From positions 372,001 to 436,000 of the forward strand of contig JAVBKY010000003.1 of assembly GCA_031553765.1 (NCBI GenBank): 64,000 bases of DNA, in the 5' to 3' direction. Position 1 is the first letter of the stretch, and every line of letters begins with the position of its first letter. The notes beneath the pieces are model-generated. The model had not been told where the DNA came from, ran no database searches, and worked only from the letters and a program-made list of their open reading frames with translations. A program made the translations under genes and the position numbers. This document shows, piece after piece, positions 1-8,879 of this stretch. This DNA is from JAITMY01 sp031553765 (GTDB lineage: Bacteria; Bacteroidota; Bacteroidia; Bacteroidales; UBA932).

Positions 1-1
1 G

Positions 2-745
2 CACGCAGGTGTGCTTATGAAGCTGGGAGGATACGGTTGCTTCCGCGTAGCCATTAACCTTATGCCTGAAGCGGCACAGGAGTTATCGTGGATATTCCTT
101 ATTTTGACAGGTATCAGCGTAGTGTACGGCGCATTCAGCGCAGTGGTACAAACCGACCTGAAGTACATCAACGCTTACTCATCAGTGAGCCACTGCGGCC
201 TGGTATTATTTGCCATTTTGATGCTTAACCGTACCGCCATGACAGGCGCTGTGCTGCAAATGCTTTCACACGGCTTGATGACAGCATTATTCTTCGCCCT
301 TATCGGCTTAATTTACGGTCGTACCCACACGCGTGATATTCGAGAAATGGGTGGGCTGATGAAGGTCATGCCGTTTGCCTCGGTCTGCTACGTAATAGCG
401 GGTTTGGCTTCACTGGGCTTGCCGGGCTTGAGCGGTTTCATTGCCGAAATGACGGTGTTTGTGGGTTCATTCCAACATCCTGATATGTTCCACCGTGTGC
501 TTACCATTTTGGCTTGCTGCTCGATTGTAATCACGGCAGTGTACATTCTGCGCACGGTTGGTAAAATACTTTACGGCCCCGTAATTGACGAGCACCACCT
601 GCACCTTCCCGATGCCACATGGTACGAAAAGGTTTCTACCGTGGTACTGATTGTTTTCATTGCAGCGCTGGGTATGATTCCCTCGTTTGCTTCGGATATG
701 ATTAGCGATAGCCTTGGAGCGGTAATTGCAAGATTAGGAATGTAA
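2..745 (+). CDS. nuoM: NADH-quinone oxidoreductase subunit M (NuoM), 3' part
   Basis: Membrane-arm subunit of respiratory complex I, which couples quinone reduction to ion pumping across the inner membrane. About 247 codons are visible; the gene begins before the window, since the frame is open from base 2 and reads HAGVLMKLGGYG, an internal motif of the family. DLKYINAYSSVSH is the conserved discontinuous-helix segment of this antiporter-like family. The rest is hydrophobic with several membrane helices. It is followed 168 bp later by nuoN in the usual nuo order. The gap holds two palindromic repeats. The family is clear from sequence; only the 5' half is missing. Confidence 0.95.
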   Translation, partial: HAGVLMKLGGYGCFRVAINLMPEAAQELSWIFLILTGISVVYGAFSAVVQTDLKYINAYSSVSHCGLVLFAILMLNRTAMTGAVLQMLSHGLMTALFFALIGLIYGRTHTRDIREMGGLMKVMPFASVCYVIAGLASLGLPGLSGFIAEMTVFVGSFQHPDMFHRVLTILACCSIVITAVYILRTVGKILYGPVIDEHHLHLPDATWYEKVSTVVLIVFIAALGMIPSFASDMISDSLGAVIARLGM

Positions 746-900
746 GCCTCTCCCCAACCCCTCTCCAAAAGAGAGGGGCTTTAGGGTTGTGGGTATTCAA
801 ATATTTGTTTTTTGTAAATAAAAAAATAATCAGAGCCACAGGAAGCAGCCATAAGCGCTGGCAAGTCCTCCCTTTTGGGGAGGATTTAGGAGGGGCTTTT
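746..900. repeat. Two palindromic intergenic repeats (family C)
   Basis: Two hairpin units lie between nuoM and nuoN: 746-791, with CCCCTCTCC...AAAAGAGAGGGG, and 862-900, with TCCTCCC TTTT GGGGAGGA. They resemble the larger family C copies at 2348-2462 and 56986-57103. They could also slow transcription inside the nuo operon. Confidence 0.6.
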
Positions 901-913
901 AACTTTTAGAGAT

Positions 914-2338
914 ATGTCATTTTTCGCCGATTTTTTAACCATGAAGCAGGAAATAAGCCTGCTGGCGGTGTTTATTATTCTGCTGGTGTACGATATTTTC
1001 GGTTCGCCAAAATCCCGCAATGCATTTAATTTGGTAGCCTGCGTACTGTTTGGCATACACACCGCTGTAGGATTTTTGTGGAATGAGGAGGCCGTGGCTT
1101 TTGGCGGCATGTACGTAAACACACCCATCACCATTTTGATTAAAAATATCTTCAGCATCGGAGTGTTTTTAATCTTTTTGCAAAGCGAAAAATGGCTCAG
1201 CACAGCGCGCGAAAAGCAGGGCGAGTTTTACGTTATTACGTTAGCCACGCTGCTGGGTATGTACCTTATGGTTTCGGCGGGGAACTTCATGCTGCTTTAC
1301 ATTGGTATTGAAACAGCATCACTACCTATGGCATGTCTTGCTGCTTTTGACAAGTACAAAGAAAAATCGGCCGAGGCAGGTGCTAAGTTCATTCTTATGA
1401 CCGCGCTTTCGTCGGGCATTATGATGTTCGGTCTGTCGTACTTGTACGGCGCTACCGGCACCATGTACTTTACCGATATGCAACCGGCTCTGACAGCACA
1501 ACCTTTTACCATCATCGGGTTCATTTTCTTCTTTGTAGGACTAGCGTTTAAGATTGCCATCGTTCCCTTCCACATGTGGGCTGCCGACGTATACGAAGGT
1601 GCACCGACTACTGTTACCGCTTACTTGTCGGTAGTTTCAAAGGGTGCTGCGGTATTCGCACTAGTATTTACGCTGTGGCAAGTATTCGGCCCGCTGGCAC
1701 AAGTATGGTATCACCTGCTGTGGTGGCTGGCTGTGCTTACCATTGTGGTAGGTAACCTGTTCGCCATAGGGCAAAAGGATATTAAGCGATTTTTCGCTTT
1801 CTCGTCTATTTCGCAAGCCGGTTTTATTTTGCTTGGCGTATTAAGTGGAACGGCTCAAGGCATGACTGCTACGGTATATTTCGTGCTGGTGTACTTGTTC
1901 TCCAACCTTGCCGCATTCGGCGTAATTTCGGCGGTAGAAAACGGCAGCGGTCGTACTGACATTGCCGCTTATAATGGTCTTTATAAAACCAACCCCGCGC
2001 TTAGCTTTGTAATGATGTTGGCGGTATTTTCGCTAGCGGGTATTCCTCCGTTTGCGGGATTTTTCAGCAAATTCTTTATTTTTGCAGCTGCGGCAGAGCA
2101 AGGTGAATTCCTGTTGGTGTTCATTGCACTGGTCAACACTGTAATTTCACTTTACTACTACCTGCTTATTGTAAAGGCCATGTTTATCAATCCTGCCGAA
2201 GAGGTTTCTCCTGTAGGACGAGTAACAACAGGCGGCTACGGTAAGTTGAGCTTGATTCTTTGTACTGCAGGTGTTTTACTCATAGGATTGCTAAGTGGTG
2301 TGTATGAGTACATAGGTAGCATAAGTTTTGGAATGTAA
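914..2338 (+). CDS. nuoN: NADH-quinone oxidoreductase subunit N (NuoN)
   Basis: Membrane-arm subunit of complex I, 474 residues, the normal size for NuoN. Hallmarks seen are the glutamate in IGIETASLP (about 131-138), FKIAIVPFHMWAADVYEGAP (212-231) with the conserved lysine and PFHxWxxDVYEGAP, and QKDIKRFFAFSSISQAG (287-303). About 13-14 hydrophobic segments are visible. The ATG at 914 directly precedes a hydrophobic first helix. It follows nuoM and is the last nuo gene; the next genes concern phosphate. Repeats flank it on both sides. Function is known from the family; confidence is high. Confidence 0.97.
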   Translation: MSFFADFLTMKQEISLLAVFIILLVYDIFGSPKSRNAFNLVACVLFGIHTAVGFLWNEEAVAFGGMYVNTPITILIKNIFSIGVFLIFLQSEKWLSTAREKQGEFYVITLATLLGMYLMVSAGNFMLLYIGIETASLPMACLAAFDKYKEKSAEAGAKFILMTALSSGIMMFGLSYLYGATGTMYFTDMQPALTAQPFTIIGFIFFFVGLAFKIAIVPFHMWAADVYEGAPTTVTAYLSVVSKGAAVFALVFTLWQVFGPLAQVWYHLLWWLAVLTIVVGNLFAIGQKDIKRFFAFSSISQAGFILLGVLSGTAQGMTATVYFVLVYLFSNLAAFGVISAVENGSGRTDIAAYNGLYKTNPALSFVMMLAVFSLAGIPPFAGFFSKFFIFAAAAEQGEFLLVFIALVNTVISLYYYLLIVKAMFINPAEEVSPVGRVTTGGYGKLSLILCTAGVLLIGLLSGVYEYIGSISFGM

Positions 2339-2347
2339 AAAAAAACT

Positions 2348-2462
2348 CACCCCCAACCCCTCTCCACAAGAGAGGGGCGTGTGCCCAGAAGTTTTTTCGA
2401 AAGTTCGGGAGCGCTTGTGGGGAAGAAAGTCCCTCCCTTGTGGAGAGGGGTTGGGAAGAGGT
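2348..2462. repeat. Palindromic intergenic repeat, family C (about 115 bp)
   Basis: Left arm CCCCCAACCCCTCTCC near 2350 pairs with GGAGAGGGGTTGGG near 2442-2455. The middle (about 2380-2425) includes GAGCGCTTGTG, which reappears in opposite orientation in the copy at 56986-57103. The two are therefore homologous over their interior and not only similar in GC-rich arms. Confidence 0.7.
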
Positions 2463-2492
2463 CTAAAATAAAAACAACCTATTAGTAATAAT

Positions 2493-3140
2493 ATGAAATT
2501 AAACTCTATTCTTTCCGTTTTCACACCTAAGGATAATAAGTTCCTACCTTTACTCAAGACCACTGCCGATATACTGGTTGACTCGTCTAAGTTACTGGAA
2601 CAATTTTTCTCCGCTCCTGCCGATCAGTGGAAAGAGTTGGCAACCCACATTAAGGCCGAAGAGATAAAGGGAGATACTATTACTGGTGCTGTTTTTAAAG
2701 CCCTCAACGAAACATTCATTACACCATTCGATCGTGAGGATATCCACGAGTTGACCGATGGCATGGATGACGTAATTGATGTGATTAACCGCTCATCGCA
2801 AAAAGTGCTGTTATATGCTCCTAAGAGCATGCCCGAGTACAACAAGCAAATGGCCACCCTCATCCGACAAGGCTCAGAGCAGTTGCAAAAGGCTGTATAT
2901 GAACTGGTAGAGGTGCGTCACAATGACAAAAAAATCCGCGTATACTGCAAGGAGGTTAAGCGCATTGAGGAGCAAGCCGACGTGGTGTATGAAGAGGGAA
3001 TTATTAACTTATTCCGTGGCGAGTTTGACGCTATTGAGCTGGTGAAGTTGAAAGAAATTATTCAGGAGCTGGAAAAGGCGGCCAACAAAATCAACAATGT
3101 GTCCAAAATTATTAAGACCATTATTGTAAAATACGCTTAA
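2493..3140 (+). CDS. DUF47 family protein (PhoU-like phosphate transport regulator)
   Basis: 215-residue cytosolic, mostly helical protein of the DUF47/TIGR00153 family, distant relatives of PhoU. Such genes almost always sit just upstream of a PiT-type phosphate transporter and are thought to modulate it. Here the stop is 3 bp from the pit start, which strongly suggests co-translation. Seen in sequence: charged amphipathic helices, acidic patches such as DREDIHELTDGMDDVIDVI (about 75-93) and EEQADVVYEEGI that suit metal binding. The family call is by context and sequence; the exact regulatory mechanism is inference. Confidence 0.88.
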   Translation: MKLNSILSVFTPKDNKFLPLLKTTADILVDSSKLLEQFFSAPADQWKELATHIKAEEIKGDTITGAVFKALNETFITPFDREDIHELTDGMDDVIDVINRSSQKVLLYAPKSMPEYNKQMATLIRQGSEQLQKAVYELVEVRHNDKKIRVYCKEVKRIEEQADVVYEEGIINLFRGEFDAIELVKLKEIIQELEKAANKINNVSKIIKTIIVKYA

Positions 3141-3143
3141 CCG

Positions 3144-4181
3144 ATGACGTTACTTATTATCGTAATTGTACTGGCTCTTATTTTTGACTTCATCAACGGT
3201 TTTCACGATGCGGCCAACTCTATTGCCACCGTAGTTTCAACGCGCGTACTCACGCCGCTGCAAGCCGTTATTTGGGCAGCATTTTTCAACTTTGTTGCAT
3301 TTTTTATTGCCAAGTACATCATAGGAGGGTTTGGCATAGCCAATACCGTATCAAAGGTGGTGGAGTTGGGCTACATTGAGAATCCCTCACTTGTTATTAC
3401 CGCCGGACTGGTAGCTGCCATAACATGGAACTTGATTACATGGTGGTTTGGCATTCCGTCTTCATCTTCGCACACGCTCATTGGGGGCTTTGCCGGAGCA
3501 GGTATTGCCGCTGCCGGTTTTGACGCTATTCGCGGAAGCGTTATTATGGTTATCGCGCTGTTTATTGTAATAGCGCCGCTAATAGGTATGGTTGCCGGTA
3601 ACATTATTACCGTAATCACCATGCACCTTATCAAAAAGGTGAGACCTGCCAGAGCAGAGCGCTGGTTTAAACGGTTGCAGCTGGTTTCATCGGCGATGCT
3701 CAGCATAGGGCACGGCCTCAACGACTCGCAAAAGGTAATGGGTATTATTGCAGCCGCATTGATAGCTGCTACTACCAACGGATTGGAGGGATTGCCTACC
3801 TGGATGCAAATGAGTGAAACCAACGATATGCATGACTGGGTTCCCATAGCCTGTTTTACCGCCATTGCCATTGGTACCATGAGCGGTGGATGGAAGATTA
3901 TGAAAACCATGGGTAACCGCATTACCAAAATTACACCCATTGAGGGATTCGCCTCACAAACGGCGGGTGCTATTACCTTGTTTATTACCGAGGTTCTGCA
4001 TATCCCAGTAAGCACTACTCACGTTATTACGGGTAGCATTATTGGTGTAGGTTCGGTAAAACGCCTTTCGGCTGTACGCTGGGGTGTCACGGTAAATCTG
4101 CTGTGGGCATGGATTCTTACTATCCCTGTAAGCGCGTTGTTGGCAATGGGGGTTTACTGTATTGTGAAGTTGTTTGTATAG
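3144..4181 (+). CDS. pit: Inorganic phosphate transporter, PiT family
   Basis: Low-affinity phosphate permease in the inner membrane, usually metal-phosphate/H+ symport. 345 residues with about ten membrane helices in two inverted repeats. Both PiT signatures are present: FDFINGFHDAANSIATVVST (14-33) and its second-half counterpart GHGLNDSQKVMGII (189-202), together with GIPSSSSHTLIGG (103-115) and the C-terminal VSTTHVITGSIIGVG. It forms an operon with the DUF47 gene and ends at a strong terminator at 4202-4236. Confidence 0.93.
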   Translation: MTLLIIVIVLALIFDFINGFHDAANSIATVVSTRVLTPLQAVIWAAFFNFVAFFIAKYIIGGFGIANTVSKVVELGYIENPSLVITAGLVAAITWNLITWWFGIPSSSSHTLIGGFAGAGIAAAGFDAIRGSVIMVIALFIVIAPLIGMVAGNIITVITMHLIKKVRPARAERWFKRLQLVSSAMLSIGHGLNDSQKVMGIIAAALIAATTNGLEGLPTWMQMSETNDMHDWVPIACFTAIAIGTMSGGWKIMKTMGNRITKITPIEGFASQTAGAITLFITEVLHIPVSTTHVITGSIIGVGSVKRLSAVRWGVTVNLLWAWILTIPVSALLAMGVYCIVKLFV

Positions 4182-4201
4182 TATAAAACACGCCAATAAA
4201 T

Positions 4202-4236
4202 AAAAAACCTCGGCAGAACATCTGCCGAGGTTTTTT
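4202..4236. terminator. Strong rho-independent terminator after pit
   Basis: Perfect 10-bp stem (4208-4217 with 4221-4230, CCTCGGCAGA/TCTGCCGAGG), 3-nt loop, six A before and six T after. The sequence can terminate from both directions, so it can also stop sufS transcripts arriving on the minus strand. Confidence 0.9.
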
Positions 4237-4325
4237 GTCACTCTGAGTTGAGTGAAGCGAAGAATCTCATGATGTACAAATGAAACTCTGTGCGAACTAG
4301 AGATTCTTCGCTTCACTCAGATGAC
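4237..4325. repeat. Inverted-repeat element, family A
   Basis: Arms about 25 bp long, GTGAAGCGAAGAATCTC on the left and GAGATTCTTCGCTTCACTC on the right (right arm 4300-4325), with a 31-bp unrelated centre. A second copy is at 40824-40910 with a different centre. Confidence 0.8.
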
Positions 4326-4338
4326 AGCATCACAAAAC

Positions 4339-5544
4339 CTACATCATCATCTTCACCCTTTGTACACCCTCCACCAACTTATCCACCTCTTCTAAAGTAT
4401 TGTAAAAAGCAAACGATGCGCGTACCATACCCGTAAGGCCGTAGTGCTGCATAACGGGCTCAGCACAAAGCGTACCTGTGCGCACGGCAATACCCAACTT
4501 ATCCAAAATTTGCGCTACATCCAAGTGGTGAGTGCCCTCTAAGTTAAACGAAGTAATGCTTGATTTATGCGCGGCATTACCGTATATTTTCAAACCCTCA
4601 ATAGCCCGCAGCTGCTCGGTAGCGTACTTTAGCAAGGCTTGTTCCTGCTTATTCAACTCCTCAACATTCAGCGATTTGTAAAAATCAATGCCTACGCCCA
4701 TGCCTATAGCGCCAATGTAGTTGGCTGTACCCGCCTCAAACTTGTAGGGCAAATCGGCATAGGTAGTTTTGGCAAACGACACAGTCTTTACCATATCGCC
4801 ACCGCCCTGATAAGGGGGTATTTCTTCCAGCCATTTCTCTTTCGCATAAAGAACGCCCACTCCTGTAGGTCCATAAATTTTATGCCCTGAAAACGCATAA
4901 AAATCACAATCTGTTTCTTGCACATCAATACCGCCATGCTGAGCGCCCTGAGCGCCATCTACCAACACGGGAATATTTTTGGCGTGTGCAGCGCGTACAA
5001 TTTCCTCAATGGGATTCACCGTACCCAGCACATTTGAAACCTGTGCCACGGCTACAAGTTTAGTCTTATCGGTAAGTAGCGAAGGGAGTAAATCCATGCA
5101 CAACTCGCCGTTATCGGCAAATGGAAGAACTTTTAATATAGCACCCTTGCGCTCGCACAACAGCTGCCACGGTACAATGTTGCTGTGATGCTCCAACTCT
5201 GTTACCAACACCTCGTCGCCCGCCTTCACATACTTTTCGCCAAACGAAGATGCCACCAGATTAATGCTTGCGGTTGTACCCGCGGTAAACACCACCTCGT
5301 GCGCCTTTTCCGCGTTAATAAACGAACGAACGCTTTCCCTTGCCGCTTCATAGCGCATGGTGCATTGTTCGGCCATATAGTGCACGCCACGATGAATATT
5401 ACCGTTAAGCGTAGCATGCAGCTCATTCACTGCGTCAATCACCACCTGCGGCTTTTGCGCCGTAGCCCCATTATCCAAGTACACCAACGGTTTTCCGTTT
5501 ACGGTTTGGTTAAGAATGGGGAAATATTTTCGAAAATTATTCAT
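4339..5544 (-). CDS. sufS: Cysteine desulfurase SufS
   Basis: PLP enzyme that removes sulfur from cysteine and loads it as persulfide for iron-sulfur cluster assembly; partner of the sufBCD genes at 17-20.5 kb. 401 residues from the ATG at 5544. PLP lysine K222 lies in SGHKIYGP, H120 in ELEHHSN stacks on the cofactor, and the catalytic persulfide cysteine is C360 in RTGTLCAEP. The open frame extends to 5571, but that extension is encoded by a GACAATTGACA-type repeat, so MNNFRKYFP is the preferred start. It follows dnaG closely. SufS separated from sufBCD is unusual but not unique. Class V fold and SufS subgroup are clear. Confidence 0.93.
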   Translation of the reverse strand: MNNFRKYFPILNQTVNGKPLVYLDNGATAQKPQVVIDAVNELHATLNGNIHRGVHYMAEQCTMRYEAARESVRSFINAEKAHEVVFTAGTTASINLVASSFGEKYVKAGDEVLVTELEHHSNIVPWQLLCERKGAILKVLPFADNGELCMDLLPSLLTDKTKLVAVAQVSNVLGTVNPIEEIVRAAHAKNIPVLVDGAQGAQHGGIDVQETDCDFYAFSGHKIYGPTGVGVLYAKEKWLEEIPPYQGGGDMVKTVSFAKTTYADLPYKFEAGTANYIGAIGMGVGIDFYKSLNVEELNKQEQALLKYATEQLRAIEGLKIYGNAAHKSSITSFNLEGTHHLDVAQILDKLGIAVRTGTLCAEPVMQHYGLTGMVRASFAFYNTLEEVDKLVEGVQRVKMMM

Positions 5545-5567
5545 TGTCAATTGTCCGTTATACATCA

Positions 5568-7487
5568 TCAAAATACCGGCCTATCCAACGTTTTAGATAA
5601 CTCCGTGCGGAAGTTGTTAAGTTGGCGCAAGCGCAACATCAACTCGTCTAGCTCTTCTCCGATTTTGTCCGCCATATCGCCATGAATACGTGCAATAGCC
5701 TGTGTAAGCACCTTAGCCTTGTACACTGTTACCACTTTGGGAACATCCACCTGCAAGCGCTCCTCCTCGGTTTCTACCTTACCGTGGTGCTGCCAAATGC
5801 GGCTGGGCGTATATTTTGGCGATAGCAAATCGATAGTCAGCTCACATACCTTAGGGTCGGGGTGGTTAATAAAATGCTTTATATCCACCACATTATGTTC
5901 CTTACCCAGCGCGAGATACTCTTCAAATAACTTACGATATTCCAGGTTCTGAAAGTTCAAATCATCGTCCAGAATTTCCTGAATAATGTAGTTGGCTACC
6001 GTGGTATCAAATAGTTTATCGCCACCATGCTTGAGCAGATAGTAAATAATTTCACGCTCCTCTTCTCTACAAAAAATATTCTCAACAAACGACGGCAATG
6101 TGGGCGTATGCGGAGCCTCTGTTGTGCTCTCTCCAACTAATTCCGGCTCCTTTGATTTTACCGCGTCGCGCGCGTCGTAAATATTCTTTTTGCGCAGCTT
6201 GGTAACCTCGCTCGTGAGCACATCCTCACCGATATCCATCAGCTTGCTGCACTCCTTAATGTACACGCTGCGCGGTATGGCGTCGGGTATAACCGATATG
6301 CTTCGCACAATATCGCCAATGAGCGCCGCCTTTTTTATGGGATCGTTCTTGGTGTCATCAAGCAGAATTTTTGTTTTGAAGGAAATAAAATCCTGTTCAT
6401 TTGCTTCAATGAAATCGTTGAATTGTGAGGCGCTGCGCGAGCGTGCAAACGAGTCGGGGTCTTCGCCATCGGGCAGCAGCAACGTCTTTACGTTAAGCCC
6501 TTCCTCCAACAGCATATCAATACCACGTAGTGAAGCTTTAATACCCGCCGCGTCGCCATCGTACAGCACCGTTATGTTGGGGGTGAAGCGTTTAATGAGG
6601 CGAATTTGCTCGGTGGTGAGCGATGTTCCGCTTGATGCAACTACGTTTTCAATACCCGCCTGATGCATTGATATCACGTCGGTGTAGCCTTCCACAAGGA
6701 AACACTTGTCGTGCTGCACCATGCTTTTCTTGGCAAAAAACACACCGTACAGCGTGTTGCTCTTGTGGTAAATTTCGCTCTCGGGCGAGTTGACGTACTT
6801 GGCAACGGTCTTATCGGTTTTCAGCGTGCGCCCGCCAAAGCCAATCACACGACCGCTTAGCGAGTGTATGGGGAACATCACGCGACCGTAAAACCTATCT
6901 ACTAAATCACCGTTATCACGCTCAATGGAAAGTCCTGTTTTTACCAGAAATTCTTTTTTATAGCCATCGCGTATTGCAGAATTTGAAAATGCTCCGCGGC
7001 TATCGAGGCAGTAGCCCAGCTGAAATTTCTCAATGGTTTGCTTGGACATTCCGCGTTCCGCAAAATACGACAAACCTATATTCTTGCCGTCAACATGGTT
7101 ATGCAGCGTTTTGGCAAAGTAGTCCTGCGCATAGGCCACGGTCACCATCATGCTCTCGCGGTCGTTGTTGTGCTGCTGCTCCTCGGGGCTCAGCTCACGC
7201 TCCTTTACCTCAATGCCATACTTTTTGGCAAGCACCTTCAGCGCGTCCACATAGCCAAGGCTCTCCTGCTCCATAATAAAGGTAACGGGGTTACCCGCCT
7301 TACCACAACCAAAGCACTTGAAGATGTTCTTGGCTGGAGACACCACAAACGAGGGCGTTTTTTCGTTGTGAAACGGACAACACGCCATGTAGTTCGCACC
7401 ACGCTTTTTGAGCGTAACGTAATCACCCACCACCTCCTCAATGTGCGATGCGTCAAAAATTTTATCTATGGTAGCCTGATCAATCAT
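5568..7487 (-). CDS. dnaG: DNA primase DnaG
   Basis: Makes RNA primers for lagging-strand replication and partners the replicative helicase. 639 residues. An N-terminal CHC2 zinc finger (C37, H40, C58, C61 in CCPFHNEKTPSF...FKCFGCG) is followed by the primase core and a TOPRIM domain with VEGYTDV (E266) and YDGDAAG (D310, D312), then PDGEDPDSF (339-347). The remainder is the helicase-interacting C-terminal region, weakly conserved as usual. The stop TGA lies 24 bp before the sufS start. A TATCTTTA box at 7511-7518 is a likely promoter. Confidence 0.97.
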   Translation of the reverse strand: MIDQATIDKIFDASHIEEVVGDYVTLKKRGANYMACCPFHNEKTPSFVVSPAKNIFKCFGCGKAGNPVTFIMEQESLGYVDALKVLAKKYGIEVKERELSPEEQQHNNDRESMMVTVAYAQDYFAKTLHNHVDGKNIGLSYFAERGMSKQTIEKFQLGYCLDSRGAFSNSAIRDGYKKEFLVKTGLSIERDNGDLVDRFYGRVMFPIHSLSGRVIGFGGRTLKTDKTVAKYVNSPESEIYHKSNTLYGVFFAKKSMVQHDKCFLVEGYTDVISMHQAGIENVVASSGTSLTTEQIRLIKRFTPNITVLYDGDAAGIKASLRGIDMLLEEGLNVKTLLLPDGEDPDSFARSRSASQFNDFIEANEQDFISFKTKILLDDTKNDPIKKAALIGDIVRSISVIPDAIPRSVYIKECSKLMDIGEDVLTSEVTKLRKKNIYDARDAVKSKEPELVGESTTEAPHTPTLPSFVENIFCREEEREIIYYLLKHGGDKLFDTTVANYIIQEILDDDLNFQNLEYRKLFEEYLALGKEHNVVDIKHFINHPDPKVCELTIDLLSPKYTPSRIWQHHGKVETEEERLQVDVPKVVTVYKAKVLTQAIARIHGDMADKIGEELDELMLRLRQLNNFRTELSKTLDRPVF

Positions 7488-7510
7488 TTATAAGTGCAGA
7501 AAACGGAACG

Positions 7511-7518
7511 TAAAGATA
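7511..7518 (-). promoter_or_regulatory. Candidate -7 box for dnaG
   Basis: Minus strand TATCTTTA matches the Bacteroidota -7 consensus TAnnTTTG at seven of eight positions, 24-31 bp before the dnaG ATG. No good -33 TTTG was seen. Confidence 0.35.
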
Positions 7519-7612
7519 CCAAAACAATTAAAAATTAAGAATTAAAAATTAAGAATTCTCTTGTCTCTCTGTATTTCCGTTGCTTACATTTTTCTTTCTA
7601 ATTTTCTAACCT

Positions 7613-7620
7613 TAAATTTG
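7613..7620 (+). promoter_or_regulatory. Candidate -7 box for the folate cyclo-ligase gene
   Basis: TAAATTTG fits TAnnTTTG exactly, 22 bp before the ATG at 7643. The -33 element is not convincing. Confidence 0.4.
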
Positions 7621-7642
7621 CAACATCAAACTCCACTTTGCG

Positions 7643-8173
7643 ATGACCATTATTGAGCAAAAAAACGCCTTGCGGCAGAAAGTAAAGTTGCTGCTGAGCC
7701 AACTATCAACTGAAGATGTTTTAGCTAAATCCACGGCTATTTTTGAGCAGGTGGAGCAGCTGGAGGAGTTCAAGAATGCACAAAACATTCTTGTTTACTC
7801 ATCGCTACCTACCGAGGTACAAACGCGTGATTTTTTACAAAAATGGAGCGGAGAGAAAAACATCTTTCTACCCATTGTACATGGCGATGAGCTGCTGATT
7901 GGAAAATTTGGAGAACTAAAAACAGGAAGTTCTTTCGGCATTTTAGAGCCAGAAAATGCCCTCACGGAAATCCCCCCACTCAATCTAGCTATTATTCCCG
8001 GCTTGGCGTTCGACAAGCATAACAACCGCATGGGACGCGGCAAGGGATACTACGATAAATTCTTGAAGATAAACAATTTATACAAAGTGGGCGTGTGCTT
8101 CAGCTGCCAGCTATTTGACGAAATGCCGCACGAAGATTTTGATGTAAAAATGGATAAGATAATTTTCGACTAA
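7643..8173 (+). CDS. 5-formyltetrahydrofolate cyclo-ligase
   Basis: Converts 5-formyl-THF to 5,10-methenyl-THF with ATP, returning folate to one-carbon metabolism in the cytosol. 176 residues, near the family norm. The diagnostic nucleotide-binding motif NRMGRGKGYYDKFL lies at 128-141, and VYSSLPTEVQT near 51-61 matches the substrate-side motif. It stands alone between dnaG (divergent) and a convergent flavoprotein gene. A promoter box lies at 7613-7620. Confidence 0.92.
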   Translation: MTIIEQKNALRQKVKLLLSQLSTEDVLAKSTAIFEQVEQLEEFKNAQNILVYSSLPTEVQTRDFLQKWSGEKNIFLPIVHGDELLIGKFGELKTGSSFGILEPENALTEIPPLNLAIIPGLAFDKHNNRMGRGKGYYDKFLKINNLYKVGVCFSCQLFDEMPHEDFDVKMDKIIFD

Positions 8174-8181
8174 GCGATACC

Positions 8182-8232
8182 CGACATGCGATTTGCGAAA
8201 TGTCGCAGGTCGCAAATCGAAATGTCGCAGGT
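8182..8232. repeat. Short palindromic repeat between convergent genes
   Basis: Contains TGCGATTTGCGA and its complement TCGCAAATCG, with two copies of AATGTCGCAGGTC. It lies between the stops of two convergent genes and could fold in both transcripts. Confidence 0.5.
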
Positions 8233-8706
8233 CTATTTCTTAGCGTACTTCTCGTTCAAGAAATCCGTATCCACCAGCATTTCCTTTTCCCACTTTACCT
8301 TCTTTCCAAAGCCTAAGCGATTGTCTGTTAACTTAGCCCAGGTAGGCTCAAGCACCCAAAATGTGGTATCAATCAGCGCTGCGTAGGGAAAGCGGCGCAT
8401 GTAGGCTTTACGTGCTGCCTTAGCCATATCATCCTTGGGACGATACACTAGGCCTTGCAGCTGCACTCCCTGAATTTTGCCTATAGCCTCAGTTTCAAGT
8501 GCTATGCATGCTCCAACAAACATGTTGTGCGCAAGGTCGTGCACATGCTTTGTTGAGCTTTCCGACGAAAACACAAAGCAGCCTTCTTCCTCCATATACG
8601 CATAGAAGAGCGAACAGCAGTACGGCTCATCCTCGTAGCTGGTGGCAAGGGTCATTACGTGATGCTCCCTGATAAAATCAATAAATGGTTGGGGCATGTT
8701 GCTCAT
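8233..8706 (-). CDS. Pyridoxamine 5'-phosphate oxidase-like FMN-binding protein (YhbP-type)
   Basis: 157 residues from the ATG at 8706 (MSNMPQPF). The fold is a split beta-barrel of the flavin-reductase-like/PNPOx superfamily; MTLATSYEDEPYCCSLFYAY (about 18-37) and the later VQLQGLVYR strand fit the small YhbP/UPF0306 group. Substrate unknown. A longer frame begins at 8736, but a TATCTTTG box at 8714-8721 would place transcription right at 8706, which supports the shorter start. It is not the PdxH biosynthetic enzyme, which is longer with different PLP-binding motifs. Function beyond flavin binding cannot be stated. Confidence 0.78.
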   Translation of the reverse strand: MSNMPQPFIDFIREHHVMTLATSYEDEPYCCSLFYAYMEEEGCFVFSSESSTKHVHDLAHNMFVGACIALETEAIGKIQGVQLQGLVYRPKDDMAKAARKAYMRRFPYAALIDTTFWVLEPTWAKLTDNRLGFGKKVKWEKEMLVDTDFLNEKYAKK

Positions 8707-8713
8707 AGGGCTG

Positions 8714-8721
8714 CAAAGATA
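8714..8721 (-). promoter_or_regulatory. Candidate -7 box, almost leaderless transcript
   Basis: TATCTTTG on the minus strand, 7 nt before the ATG at 8706, so the mRNA would start at or next to the start codon. Perfect consensus match; -33 not clear. Confidence 0.45.
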
Positions 8722-8726
8722 ATGAA

Positions 8727-8878
8727 GAATTGACAATTAATAATGGATAATTGACAACTGACAATGAATAATTAGAATAAATATCATTGCGCTAAATGTC
8801 AACCGCATAAAACAACAAGAGCAACACGCTATGTGTTGCTCTCATTATCAATTGTCCGTTGTCAATTATCCATTGAGG
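8727..8878. repeat. GACAATTGACAATGGATAAT-type repeats around a hairpin (family G)
   Basis: A run of short imperfect repeats (units such as GACAATTAATAATGG, ATTGACAACTGACAATG) at 8727-8775 and its complement at 8845-8878. The family recurs in many gaps of this window. Confidence 0.6.
8818..8842. terminator. Hairpin terminator after nrdJ
   Basis: Perfect 10-bp stem AGAGCAACAC/GTGTTGCTCT with a GCTAT loop. On the minus strand it is followed by TGTTGTTTTA, a modest U-rich tail, and it lies 37 bp past the nrdJ stop. Confidence 0.55.
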
Positions 8879-8879
8879 A

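Noticed and set aside
2291..2563. 90-codon minus-strand frame over the nuoN end and the family C repeat
   Set aside because: Created by the repeat and overlapping two plus-strand genes; no conserved features.
3371..4015. Long open frame on the minus strand opposite the phosphate transporter gene
   Set aside because: Shadow of the real plus-strand gene; the product is low-complexity (many Ile, Pro, Met) with no recognisable domain.
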